Shown piece by piece: positions 36,261 to 51,820 of a stretch of DNA of 64,000 nucleotides. Source of the DNA: Kitasatospora griseola (GTDB taxonomy: Bacteria > Actinomycetota > Actinomycetes > Streptomycetales > Streptomycetaceae). The position numbers were made by a program, and so were the translations under genes. How positions within the stretch are numbered: position 1 is the stretch's first letter; each line of letters opens with the position of its first letter. Under the pieces are notes generated by a model. It was given only the letters and a program-made list of their open reading frames with translations. It made no database searches and was not told where the DNA came from. The stretch covers positions 303,146-367,145 of the forward strand of contig NZ_BMRI01000002.1 of the NCBI RefSeq assembly GCF_014648555.1. The letters are read 5' to 3'.

Positions 36261-39200
36261 CGGGACTCTCCTCGGCCCGGCGCCTCGACGGGGAGCTCGG
36301 GCAGGCTGTCGATCTCGGCGAGCAACTGGTCGGCCAGGTCCTCCAGTCGGACGGCGCGGCCGATCGCCGGGGCGGCGGGGGCCGGCTCGTCGTCGGCCGA
36401 CACCTCGGCGACCAGGCGCTCCGCCAGCGCGCGCACGGTGGCGCCCTTGAGGAAGTCGGAGATCGGCACGTTGACGCCGAGCGCCTGGTCGATGGCGTTG
36501 CGCAGTTCCACGGCCATCAGCGAGTCGAGGCCGAGGCTGATCAGCGGGGCCTGCGGCTCCAGCGCGTCGGGGCTGGCCCCGAGCACCGCGGCCACCGCGG
36601 TCAGCAGCTGCGCGGCCAGCGCGCCGGACCGCTCCGCCGCGGGCAGCGCGGCCAGCTCCTCGCGGCCGGGCAGCACCGGGCCGCCGCGGCGGGCGGGCCG
36701 GGAGCCCGTCGAGCCGTCGCCGGCGCCGACCAGCTCGGTCAGCAGGTGCGAGCCGGAGAGCGCCCGGTAGCCGCGGCCCCACTCGTCCCAGTCCACCGGG
36801 ACGACGGCCAGCTGGGCGGCGTCGCGGCCGAGCAGCCGGTGCAGCACCCGCAGCGCCTGGGCCGGGCGCAGGGTGCCCATGCCGCGGCTCACGCCCGGGG
36901 TCTCCTCGGCCTTCCGGGCCGCCATGCCGGTGTTCTCCCAGATGCCCCAGTCGATCGTCAGGGCGGGCCGGCCTTCGGCCCGGCGCAGCTCGGCGAGCGC
37001 GCCGAGGAAGGCGTTCGCGGCGGCGTAGGCGGCCACGTACGGGGAGCTGAGCACCGCGCTGGTCGAGGAGCAGAGCACGAAGAAGTCCAACTCCCGCTCG
37101 GCGAAGGCCTGGTGCAGCACCCAGGCGCCGAGCGCCTTGGGGCGCAGCTGGCGGTCCAGCTCGGCGGCGTCCAGCTCGGCCAGCGGCACCATCGCGCCGA
37201 TGCCGGCGGCGTGCAGCACGCCGCGGATCGGCGGGCGGCCCTCGCGCTCCTCCTGGGTCAGGAAGGCCTGCACGGCGGCCTCGTCGGCGATGTCCAGCGA
37301 GACCAGCCGGACGCCGGCGCCGAGCGCCTCCAGCTCGCGCACCGCGGCCGCCCGGTCGGCGAACGGGTGGTCGGCCGGCAGCTCGGACCACTCGGCGCGC
37401 GGCGGCACGGCGGAGCGGCCGACCAGCACCAGGTGCCGGGCGCCGGCCCGGGCCAGCGAGCGCGCGGTGGCCAGGCCGACGCCGCCCAGACCACCGGTGA
37501 TCAGGTAGGAGGCGTCCCGGCGCCAGCGGACCGGGCGGGCCGGGCCGGACTCGGCCGGCTCCCGGACCAGGCGGGCCGCGTGCCGCACCCCGTCGCGCAG
37601 CGCGACCTGGTCCTCGCCGTCGGCGTCGCGGCGGACGACGGCGTCCAGCAGCTGCTCGGCGCCGTCGGCCGGCTGCTGCCGCGGGTCGAGGTCGACCAGG
37701 CCGCCCCAGACGGCGGTCTGCTCGGCCTGGAGCGAGCGGCCCAGGCCCCACAGGGCGGCGGCCAGCGGGGCGGGACCGGTCGGCTCGCCGCCGACCCGGA
37801 CGCCGCCGCGGGTGACCAGCCAGAGGCGGGCCGCCCGGCCGTCCAGCGCCTGCGCGGTGCGGACGGCGTCCAGCACGCCGGTCCACCGGCCGTCGGCCGG
37901 GTCCTGCGCGTCGAGGCCGGCCAGCTGGACGACCTCGACGCGGCCGCCCTGCGGCACCGTCAGCTCGTCCAGCAGCCGGACCAGGTCGGCCGGCCGGTCG
38001 GCGCGGACCTCGGCGCTGCCGGACCCGGCGACGTGCCGGTAGTCGGCGCCGGAGCGGACCAGCACGCACGGCTCGCCGCGCCGGGCGGCGGCTTCGGCGA
38101 GCTGCTCGCCGAAGCCGGAGCCGTCGGCCAGCAGCACCCAGCCGCGGGCCCCGGCGGCCGGGGCGTCGGCGGGGGCGTCGGCGACGGGTCGCCAGGCCAG
38201 CCGGTACAGCAGGCTCTCGTCGTCGGCCTCGTCCTGCTCGGCGGCCGGCTCCTCGGCGCCTTCCAGGGCGTCGGCGTCCGCCGCGTCCGCGGGGCGGCGC
38301 TCCCGCCAGCACGGCGTGGGCTCGAACGGGTAGCCGGGCAGCGCCACCCGGGCGCGCCGGTAGTCGCGGTCGAAGCCCTGCCAGTCCAGGTCGGTGCCGC
38401 GGGTGTACAGCTCGGCGACGGCGGCCAGCAGCACCTCCCAGTCGTCGTGCTTGGGGCGCAGGCTGGGCAGCAGCAGGGTGTCGTCGCCGGCCGGCAGGCT
38501 GTCGCTGATCAGGCCGAGCAGGGTCGGCGCCGGGCCCATCTCGATGAAGGTGCGGTAGCCGAGCTTGCGCAGGGTGCCGACGCCGGCGGCGAAGCGCACC
38601 GCGCGGCGGGCGTGCCGCACCCAGTACTCGGCGTCCGGGGCCTCCGCCCAGTCCCACAGCTCCCCGGTGACGTTGGAGATCAGCGGGATCTGCGGCGGCT
38701 GGAAGTCGACCCGCAGCGCGGCCTGCCGCAGCGGCTCCAGGATCGGCTCCATCAGCGGGGAGTGCGAGGCGGTGGTGATGTGCAGCCGCTTGGCCTGCAC
38801 GCCGAGCGCGGTGAAGTGCGCGCAGACCAGGTCGACCAGCTCGGCGTCGCCGGAGATCGTGGTGTTGGCGGGGCCGTTGACGGCGCCGACGGCGATCCGG
38901 TCGGGGTCGTCGGCGATCTCCATCAGCGCCTCGGCGACCTCCATCTCGGAGGCGAAGACGGTGGCCATCGCGCCGGTGCCGGACAGCGACTCCATCCGCT
39001 TGGAGCGCTCGACGGCCAGCATCAGGCCGTCCTCCAGGCTCATCACGCCGGCCACGCAGGCGGCGACGTACTCGCCGAGGCTGTGCCCGAGCACCGCACC
39101 CGGCTCCACGCCCCACGAGCGCCACATCTCGGACATGGCGAACTCGACGGCGAACAGCGCGGGTTGGGCGTAGCCGGTGCGCTGGATCAGCTCGCGGTCC

Positions 39201-41026
39201 TGCTCCTCGGGGTAGAGGTAGGAGAGCAGCGGGCGGTCCAGCAGCGGGCGCAGGATCTCGTCGCAGCGGTCGATCGCCTTGCGGAAGGTGGGCTGCTGCT
39301 CGTAGAGCGCCCGGGCCATCCCGGGGCGCTGCGGGCCCTGGCCGGTGAACAGGAAGACCACCTCGGAGGGCTCGGTCGCACCGGTCGCCGGCAGCCCCTC
39401 CTTCACCAGTTCGGCCAGCCGGTCGGCGGCCTGGGCGCGGTCGGCGCCGACCACCGCGAGCCGGTGGCGGAAGTGCGAGCGGCCGGTGGCGGCCGAGTGG
39501 CACAGGTCGGCCAGCGGCGTGGCGTCGGGCGCGGTGAGCCGCTCCCGGTAGCGCTCGGCCAGGCGCAGCAGCGCGGCGTCGCTCTTGGCGGACAGCGGCA
39601 GCACGGACAGCGGGCGGTCCGCCCCGTCCTGCCCGGCCTCCGGGGTCTCCGGACGGACCGGGGCCTGCTCGACGATCAGGTGCGCGTTGGTGCCGCTGAA
39701 GCCGAAGGCGCTGATGCCCGCGGTCCGGGGGCCGCCGGTGGCGGGCCAGGCGGTGCGGCCGGTGGGCACCTCGAAGGTGGTGCCGTCGAACGAGACGTTC
39801 GGGTTGAGCTTCTTGAAGTGGACGGTGCCGGGGATCTCGTCGTTGCGCAGCGCCAGGACCACCTTGATCAGGCCCGCGATGCCGGCCGCCGCCTCCGGGT
39901 GGCCGATGTTGGTCTTGCACGAGCCCAGGTAGACCGGGTTGCCCTCGGGGCGGCCGTAGACGTCGGCCAGCGCCTCCACCTCGATCGGGTCGCCGAGCAG
40001 GGTGCCGGTGCCGTGCGCCTCGATCAGCGAGACCTGCTCCGGCCGGACGCCCGCGGCGGCCAGCGCGGCCCGCACCACGTCGCGCTGGGCGGAGCCGTTG
40101 GGGGCGGTGAGGCCGGCGCTGCGTCCGTCCTGGTTGACGGCGCCGCCGCGGATCACCGCCAGCACGGTGTCGCCGTCGCGCTCGGCGTCGGACAGCCGCT
40201 TGAGCACCACCACGCCGCAACCCTCGCTGCGGACATAGCCGTTGGCGTCGGCGTCGAAGGCCTTGCAGCGGCCGTCCGGCGAGACCATCCGGCCGAACTG
40301 GGTGAACGAGACGCTGGGCAGCGGCGACAGCACCGCGTTGACGCCGCCGCTGAGGGCGGTGTCGCACTCGCGGTTGCGCAGGCTCTGGCAGGCCTGGTGG
40401 ACGGCGACCAGCGAGGAGGAGCAGGCGGTGTCCACCGCGACGCTCGGGCCGTGCAGGTCGAGCACGTAGGAGAGCCGGCCGGTGAGCACGCTGTGCGCCG
40501 AGCCGGTGCTGGCGTAGGCGCTGAAGTCCAGCGGGCCGCGCAGGTGTTCGGTGGCGAAGTCCCAGCTGGAGACGCCCATGAAGACGCCGGTCCGGGTGCC
40601 CGCCAGCGCGCTGGGCGCGATGCCCGCGTTCTCCAGCGCCTCCCAGGTCACCTCCAGGCTCATCCGCTGCTGCGGGTCCATGAGCAGGGCCTCGCGGCGG
40701 GAGATGCCGAAGAAATCGTGGTCGAAGCGGTCGACGTGGTCGAGGAAGCCGCCCCAGCGGGTGGCCATCCTGCCGGGGCGCGGCTCGCCCTCGTGGTGGA
40801 AGGCGTCGGCGTCCCAGCGGTCCGCGGGGATCTCGCTCACCGCGTCGATGCCCTGCCGGAGGATCTCCCAGTAGCTGTCCGCGTCCACCGCGCCGCCGGG
40901 GAGGCGCAGGCCCAGGCCGACCACGGCGATGGGTTCGGTGCGGGCGCCGGAGAGCTCGTCGATGCGGCGCTGCATCTTCTCCATGGTCAGATAGGCGCGC
41001 TTGAGGGTGTCGTTCGTCGCGGTCAT
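36257..41026 (-). CDS. type I PKS module KS-AT-KR-ACP (second PKS module)
   Basis: A 1,589-residue module. An N-terminal helix ([20 protein letters not shown]) is a coiled-coil docking element. KS (about 32-455) has DTACSSS with Cys near 202, EAHGTGT and KTNIGH. AT (about 555-845) has [10 protein letters not shown] and TASHSPLM; this TASH fingerprint is nearer the methylmalonyl YASH class than malonyl HAFH, so a methyl branch is possible. KR (about 1170-1365) has [13 protein letters not shown] and Ser-Tyr-Asn residues in VLCSSTSA...[13 protein letters not shown] has [11 protein letters not shown] near 1500. There is no DH, so a beta-hydroxyl should remain. It starts two bases after the upstream stop codon. 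Confidence 0.94.
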   Translation of the reverse strand: MTATNDTLKRAYLTMEKMQRRIDELSGARTEPIAVVGLGLRLPGGAVDADSYWEILRQGIDAVSEIPADRWDADAFHHEGEPRPGRMATRWGGFLDHVDRFDHDFFGISRREALLMDPQQRMSLEVTWEALENAGIAPSALAGTRTGVFMGVSSWDFATEHLRGPLDFSAYASTGSAHSVLTGRLSYVLDLHGPSVAVDTACSSSLVAVHQACQSLRNRECDTALSGGVNAVLSPLPSVSFTQFGRMVSPDGRCKAFDADANGYVRSEGCGVVVLKRLSDAERDGDTVLAVIRGGAVNQDGRSAGLTAPNGSAQRDVVRAALAAAGVRPEQVSLIEAHGTGTLLGDPIEVEALADVYGRPEGNPVYLGSCKTNIGHPEAAAGIAGLIKVVLALRNDEIPGTVHFKKLNPNVSFDGTTFEVPTGRTAWPATGGPRTAGISAFGFSGTNAHLIVEQAPVRPETPEAGQDGADRPLSVLPLSAKSDAALLRLAERYRERLTAPDATPLADLCHSAATGRSHFRHRLAVVGADRAQAADRLAELVKEGLPATGATEPSEVVFLFTGQGPQRPGMARALYEQQPTFRKAIDRCDEILRPLLDRPLLSYLYPEEQDRELIQRTGYAQPALFAVEFAMSEMWRSWGVEPGAVLGHSLGEYVAACVAGVMSLEDGLMLAVERSKRMESLSGTGAMATVFASEMEVAEALMEIADDPDRIAVGAVNGPANTTISGDAELVDLVCAHFTALGVQAKRLHITTASHSPLMEPILEPLRQAALRVDFQPPQIPLISNVTGELWDWAEAPDAEYWVRHARRAVRFAAGVGTLRKLGYRTFIEMGPAPTLLGLISDSLPAGDDTLLLPSLRPKHDDWEVLLAAVAELYTRGTDLDWQGFDRDYRRARVALPGYPFEPTPCWRERRPADAADADALEGAEEPAAEQDEADDESLLYRLAWRPVADAPADAPAAGARGWVLLADGSGFGEQLAEAAARRGEPCVLVRSGADYRHVAGSGSAEVRADRPADLVRLLDELTVPQGGRVEVVQLAGLDAQDPADGRWTGVLDAVRTAQALDGRAARLWLVTRGGVRVGGEPTGPAPLAAALWGLGRSLQAEQTAVWGGLVDLDPRQQPADGAEQLLDAVVRRDADGEDQVALRDGVRHAARLVREPAESGPARPVRWRRDASYLITGGLGGVGLATARSLARAGARHLVLVGRSAVPPRAEWSELPADHPFADRAAAVRELEALGAGVRLVSLDIADEAAVQAFLTQEEREGRPPIRGVLHAAGIGAMVPLAELDAAELDRQLRPKALGAWVLHQAFAERELDFFVLCSSTSAVLSSPYVAAYAAANAFLGALAELRRAEGRPALTIDWGIWENTGMAARKAEETPGVSRGMGTLRPAQALRVLHRLLGRDAAQLAVVPVDWDEWGRGYRALSGSHLLTELVGAGDGSTGSRPARRGGPVLPGREELAALPAAERSGALAAQLLTAVAAVLGASPDALEPQAPLISLGLDSLMAVELRNAIDQALGVNVPISDFLKGATVRALAERLVAEVSADDEPAPAAPAIGRAVRLEDLADQLLAEIDSLPELPVEAPGRGESR

Positions 41027-41028
41027 GG

Positions 41029-47577
<6,549 letters not shown>

Positions 47578-47612
47578 CGGCTCGGCGGCGTACTCGGCGG
47601 TGGCGGCGGGGG

Positions 47613-47716
47613 TCAGGAACGCCGGGACGGACGCGGGCTCGGCGGGCTCGGGGGCCTGCGGGGTTCAGGAACGCCGGGACGGACGCGGGCTCGGCGGGCT
47701 CGGGGGCCTGCGGGGT
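47613..47716. repeat. perfect 52-bp tandem duplication causing a frameshift
   Basis: Positions 47613-47664 and 47665-47716 are identical over all 52 bases (both begin TCAGGAACGCCGGGACGGAC and end CTGCGGGGT). Because 52 is not a multiple of three, the reading frame of the FAAL-ACP changes, and the KS frame gains a TGA at 47665-47667. Removing one copy restores a single open frame from 49807 to 41029 of exactly 2,909 codons. The repeat lies in the Pro/Ala/Glu linker between ACP and KS. It may be a true slippage event or an assembly error. Confidence 0.95.
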
Positions 47717-49807
47717 CTCGACCGCCGGGGGCTCGGCGCCGGCCAGGTGCGCGGCGAGCGCCTCGACGGTCGGGTAGGCCCAGGCGAGGGTGGCCGAGAG
47801 CGTGCGGCCCAGGTGGCGCTCCAGCTCGCCGATCAGCGAGACCAGGTCGACCGAGCGCATGCCCAGCCCGGCGATCGGCGCCGTGCGGTCGATGCCGGCC
47901 GGGTCGCAGTCCAGGGTGCGGGCCAGCCGCTCGGTCAGCCAGGCCTCGATCTCCTGGGCGCCGGGGGCCTGCGGCGCGTCCTCGGCGACGGGCTCGGCGA
48001 CGGTGACGGGCTCGGCGACGGGCTCGGCGACGGGCTCGGCGGCCTTGGGCACGTTGCCGTCCGCGGTCCAGACGGCGAGCGGGCGCATGCTGCCGGCCAG
48101 GTAGGTGTCCAGGCAGAGCGAGCGCTGCAGCTTGCCGCTGGAGGTCTTGGGCACCCCGCCGCGCCGCACCAGGGCGATGGTGTGCACGGGGATGCCGTGC
48201 ACCTCGGCGACCCGGGCCCGGATCGCGGCGAATACGGCCTCGGCGTCCAGGTCCTGCGGCCTGCCGCCCACCTCGTGCACGATGATCAGCCGCTCGGCGC
48301 CGTCGATCTCGCGGGTTCCGGCGATGCCGCAGCCCTGGCGCAGCCCCGGGTCCACCGACTCGATGGAGCGCTCGATGTCCTGCGGGTAGTGGTTGAGGCC
48401 GTCGATGATGATCAGGTCCTTGGCGCGGCCGGCCACGTAGAGCTCAGTGCCGTCCAGGAAGCCCAGGTCGCCGGTGCGCAGGAACGGACCCTCGCCGGTG
48501 TCGTCGATGGCGGCCCGGAAGATGTTCTCGGTCTCCTGCGGGCGCGCCCAGTAGCCGTGCGCCATGCTCGGACCGGCCAGCCAGATCTCGCCGACCTTGC
48601 CGTCCGGCAGCCGGCGCCGGGTCACCGGGTCGACGATGGCCAGCTGCTGGTCCTCCAGCGACGGGCCGCAGCCGACGACGGTGCGGAACTCCTCGCCGTC
48701 CACCGCGTCCACCGCGGTGGCCTGCTCGGCGAGCGCGGTGGCCTGCAGCCTGCGCACCGCCCCCCGCTCGCCGAGGTGCCCGCCGGTGACGGCGAGGGTG
48801 GCCTCGGCCAGCCCGTAGCCGGGCATGAAGGCCCGGCGGCGGAACCCGGACGTCGCGAAGGCCCGGGCGAACCGGTCCATGCTCTCCAGCCGGACCGGCT
48901 CGGCGCCGTTCAGGGTGACGCGCCAGTTGCTGAGGTCGAGCGCGGCCCGCTCCTCCTCGGTGCTCTTGGCCACGCACAGGTCGTAGGCGAAGTTGGGGGC
49001 GCCGCTGAGCGTGCCGCCGGCCGTCGAGATCGCCTCCAGCCAACGCAGCGGGCGCTTCAGGAAGGCGAACGGCGGCATGAAGGTGACCGGATAGTTGCCG
49101 AAGGCGGGCGCCAGCAGACCGGCGATCAGGCCCATGTCGTGGTACGGCGGCAGCCAGATGACCATGTGGTCGTCCGGGGTGGCGTCGAAGAAGCGGCGGT
49201 TGAGCGCCGCCAGGTTGTGCACCAGGTTGGCGTGACCGACCATCACGCCCTTGGGGCTGCTGGTGGAGCCGGAGGTGTACTGCAGGAAGGCGAGGGAGTC
49301 GCCGGTGATGTCGGGCCGCTGCCAGGAGTCGGCCGCGGTCAGGTCGATCTCGTCCACGCTGACCCAGAGCAGCTCGGCGAACGACGGGACGTACGCCGCG
49401 AACTGGTCCGCCGTCGCGGTCACCGAGGCCGGGGCCAGCACCGCCTTCGGCCTGGCGTCCTCCACCACCCCGACCAGCCGGGGCAGGGTGCGCTTGAGCA
49501 GGGTCGGATCCGGCGGGTAGACCGGTACCGCGATCACCCCCGCGTACAGGCAGGCGTAGTACGACACGACGTAGTCCAGCCCGGGCGGGCAGACGATCAA
49601 CGCCCGCTCGCCGGCCCCCACCCGTTCGCGCAGCAGCACGGCGAGCGCGCGGGCCCGCTGGTCGAGCTCGGCGTTGGTCAGGCAGAACGGGGCGCCCTCC
49701 CCGTCCGGCAGGAACCGGTACGTCCGGTCCTGAGGGTGCTCGAGGAAAACCGCCCGGTAGTGGTCGACGAGTGTTGTGTACTCGCTGCGGTGCCCGGCCT
49801 TCGCCAT

Positions 49808-50078
49808 CTTTCGCTCCAGGAATTCGGGGTGCCGACTTGCCGCCTACGGAGGGTTGTCAGAAAAATTCCCGCTCCTCGGCGCCCGCAGCTTATGGGCGGA
49901 CTTTGTCGGGTGTCTTCGGCATAACGGTCGAACCTTTTTGCGTCGTCCGTTTGATTCAGTCGGGCCGGAAACTCAACCAAAAGGTTGAGACGCGGCCGGG
50001 GTGATCAACATCTGGTGGGACGAGGACGGCAGGAGCGGCTCAGCACTCCGGCGGATCCACCTCCACCTGCGGAAACGA
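49808..50078 (-). promoter_or_regulatory. promoter region of the assembly-line operon with a palindrome
   Basis: This 271-bp gap upstream of the first assembly-line gene is less GC-rich than its surroundings. It holds a perfect palindrome with an AAAA centre, CTCAACCAAAAGGTTGAG at 49972-49989, and a partial copy AACCTTTTTG at 49931-49940. On the coding (minus) strand these lie about 165-180 and 125-135 bases before the start codon. They are good candidates for the binding site of the cluster regulator. I could not fix -10 and -35 boxes with confidence. Confidence 0.5.
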
Positions 50079-50111
50079 CGAGGCCCCGGGCGGCAGTCGC
50101 CCGGGGCCTCG
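50079..50111 (-). terminator. hairpin terminator after the epimerase gene
   Basis: A perfect 14-bp stem, CGAGGCCCCGGGCG at 50079-50092 and CGCCCGGGGCCTCG at 50098-50111, with a GCAGT loop. It separates the epimerase transcript from the assembly-line operon that follows in the same direction. Confidence 0.82.
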
Positions 50112-50147
50112 CGTGGGGGGATGGGATTGGTGCAGGTGTTGCGGATG

Positions 50148-50183
50148 GTGCAGGAGGCGCAGGAGGTGCAGGAGGTGCAGGGG
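50148..50183. repeat. four 9-bp tandem repeats downstream of the epimerase
   Basis: GTGCAGGAG, GCGCAGGAG, GTGCAGGAG and GTGCAGGGG follow each other without gap, ending one base before the epimerase stop codon on the minus strand. They lie in its 3' untranslated region. Probably a simple slippage-prone repeat; no function is evident. Confidence 0.6.
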
Positions 50184-50639
50184 TCAGCAGGCCGTCTCGA
50201 CCAGCTCCACCAGTACGCCGCCGGCGTCCTTGGGGAAGACGAAGTTGACCCGGGAGCCCGCGGTGCCGCGCTGCGGAGTGTCGTAGAGGAGCCGCACGCC
50301 ACGGATCCGCAGCTCGTCGCAGGCCGCGTCCAGGTCGGCCACGGTGTAGGCCAGCTGCTGCAGCCCGGGGCCCGACTTGCCGATGAAGCGCCCGATGACG
50401 GAGTCCGGGGAGAGCGGGGCGAGCAGCTGGATGCGGCTGCCCTCGGCGTCCAGCGGGTCGACCGCGAGCATGGCCTCGCGCACGCCCTGCTCGACATTCT
50501 CCTCCACATGCACACACTGCATTCCGAAGACGCGCTGGTACCGGTCGATGGCCTCGTCGAGGTCGGGGACCGCGATACCGACGTGGTCGATACGGCGCAG
50601 GCCGATTGACGTTCCCGCCATTGCTAGAGTGTCCGTCAT
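50184..50639 (-). CDS. mce: methylmalonyl-CoA epimerase (VOC family)
   Basis: A 151-residue protein that interconverts (2R)- and (2S)-methylmalonyl-CoA. The vicinal-oxygen-chelate pattern is clear: RRIDHVGIAVPDLDEAID near residues 15-32, HVEENVEQGVREAML near 44-58, IQLLAPLSPDSVIGRFI, GPGLQQLAYTVADLDA and RVNFVFPKDAGGVLVELV. Metal ligands His in DHVGIA, the Gln/His of LQQLAY (normally His) and Glu in LVELVE can be placed; the middle His of the family (GVHHIAF) reads LQQLAY here, so one ligand is Gln. The upstream ATG at 50639 is used; an ATG six codons later is also possible. Its place beside the PKS genes suggests supply of the extender isomer. Confidence 0.85.
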   Translation of the reverse strand: MTDTLAMAGTSIGLRRIDHVGIAVPDLDEAIDRYQRVFGMQCVHVEENVEQGVREAMLAVDPLDAEGSRIQLLAPLSPDSVIGRFIGKSGPGLQQLAYTVADLDAACDELRIRGVRLLYDTPQRGTAGSRVNFVFPKDAGGVLVELVETAC

Positions 50640-50724
50640 GCGTCGAGAGTAAGTCAGGGAATGCCCGGGTGAACAGGCCCACCGGGAAATTCACCAGGAA
50701 TTGTCAAGGCATTCTCCAGGCCGA

Positions 50725-50744
50725 CTCAAGCGGCGCTCAAGCGG
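50725..50744. promoter_or_regulatory. 11-bp-spaced direct repeat between epimerase and response regulator
   Basis: CTCAAGCGG at 50725-50733 and again at 50736-50744, start-to-start distance 11 bp. This spacing is typical of SARP-type activator sites, although no SARP gene is in the window. It lies in the 201-bp region shared by the divergent epimerase and response-regulator genes, about 95 bp before the latter. Confidence 0.45.
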
Positions 50745-50840
50745 TTCTGCGGCGACCCGGGCTCCGGACGGCCCAAGATCTCGTACCCTGAGGGCGAGGT
50801 CGGTAAGGTCGGAGCCCGCTCAGGGCCGGGGAGGACGCGC

Positions 50841-51464
50841 GTGATCCGGATTCTGCTCGCCGAGGACATGTCGATGCTCCGCGGCGCGCTCGTCGCCCTG
50901 CTCAACCTGGAGGACGACCTGGAGGTGGTCGCCGAGCTCGCCAGGGGCGACCAGATCGTGTCCGAGGCGCTGCGCGTGCGACCCGACGTGGCGGTCATCG
51001 ACGTCGACCTGCCCGGCCTGGACGGCCTGAGCGCCGCCGCGCAGCTGCACGACCAGCTCCCCGAGTGCCGCGCGCTCATCCTGACCAGCCTCGGCCGGCC
51101 CGGCACCCTGCGCCGCGCCCTGGAGTGCAAGGTCTCCGGCTTCATCCTCAAGGACGTGCCGCCGCGTCAACTCAGCGAGGCGATCCGGGCGGTGGCGGCC
51201 GGGGAACGGGTGGTCGACCCGCAGCTCGCGCTCTCCGCCTTCGACGCCGGGGCCGAGAACCCGCTGACCCAGCGCGAGACCGAGGTGCTGCGACAGGCCG
51301 GACACGGCGCGGAGGCCGACGAGATCGCCGACCGGCTCTTCCTCTCGGTCCGCACGGTCCGCAACTACCTCACAGCAGCAGTGATGAAGCTCAACGCACG
51401 CAACCGGGTGGACGCCGTCCGGATCGCCCGCGAGGCCGGCTGGCTCGACCACCACGGCCACTGA
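50841..51464 (+). CDS. NarL/DesR-type response regulator
   Basis: A 207-residue two-component regulator. The receiver (residues 1-118) has the acidic pair in LLAEDMSML, the phospho-acceptor Asp54 in VAVIDVDLPG, the Thr/Ser strand LILTSLGRPG and the Lys in GFILKDVPP, so it should be phosphorylated. The helix-turn-helix spans about 140-203 (LTQRETEVLRQAGHGAEADE, then FLSVRTVRNYLTAAVMKLNA). The receiver is close to DesR, the membrane-fluidity regulator. The GTG at 50841 follows a GGGGAGGA ribosome site. The cognate kinase is very probably the convergent DesK-like gene at 51821-53059. It sits between the two biosynthetic systems and could control either. Confidence 0.92.
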   Translation: MIRILLAEDMSMLRGALVALLNLEDDLEVVAELARGDQIVSEALRVRPDVAVIDVDLPGLDGLSAAAQLHDQLPECRALILTSLGRPGTLRRALECKVSGFILKDVPPRQLSEAIRAVAAGERVVDPQLALSAFDAGAENPLTQRETEVLRQAGHGAEADEIADRLFLSVRTVRNYLTAAVMKLNARNRVDAVRIAREAGWLDHHGH

Positions 51465-51472
51465 TCGCCGAA

Positions 51473-51503
51473 GGCCGGCCCGGCAGGATCTGCCGGACCG
51501 GCC
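51473..51503 (+). terminator. hairpin terminator after the response regulator
   Basis: A stem of 13 positions with one mismatch: GGCCGGCCCGGCA at 51473-51485 and TGCCGGACCGGCC at 51491-51503, loop GGATC. It begins 8 bp after the stop codon. Confidence 0.75.
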
Positions 51504-51820
51504 AGGGCCGAGAACATCCCGGCCGACCAGGCCGGTTGCCGGGGTGACCGGCAATCAGGCGGGAAAGTTGAGCATGTCGGTGACTTCCTCAGCAGTGGTT
51601 CCAGCAAGGGGAATTCCGGTCCAGTGCCCCGCGGTTGGCACTCTCTCCGGTTCGCCGCCCGGTCGGTTTCCCTGGCGGCGGTCATTAGCTTCGCCCGTCC
51701 GGCAGCGCCCCGGAAGGGCCTTCGGCTGTCTCCCCTCGGACTGTCCGGGACCAGACACGCCGCCATGTACGCGTCAACTATTCGGGCGCGCAGCAGCGCA
51801 CAGGCGGCCCCGGACAGGTC
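51504..51820. other. gap between convergent regulator and kinase genes, possible tiny ORF
   Basis: About 317 bp with somewhat lower GC content. On the minus strand a frame ending at 51555 finishes with GIPLAGTTAEEVTDMLNFPA, which looks peptide-like. A GTG at about 51641 would give 28 residues, with GGAGAG directly before it, too close for a good ribosome site. I do not call a gene. The rest of the gap shows no repeats or RNA. Confidence 0.3.

Noticed and set aside
50001-50609. A 202-residue plus-strand frame over the epimerase.
   Set aside because: It is antisense to the epimerase and its repeated QEVQ segment comes from the 9-bp DNA repeat, not from a protein family.
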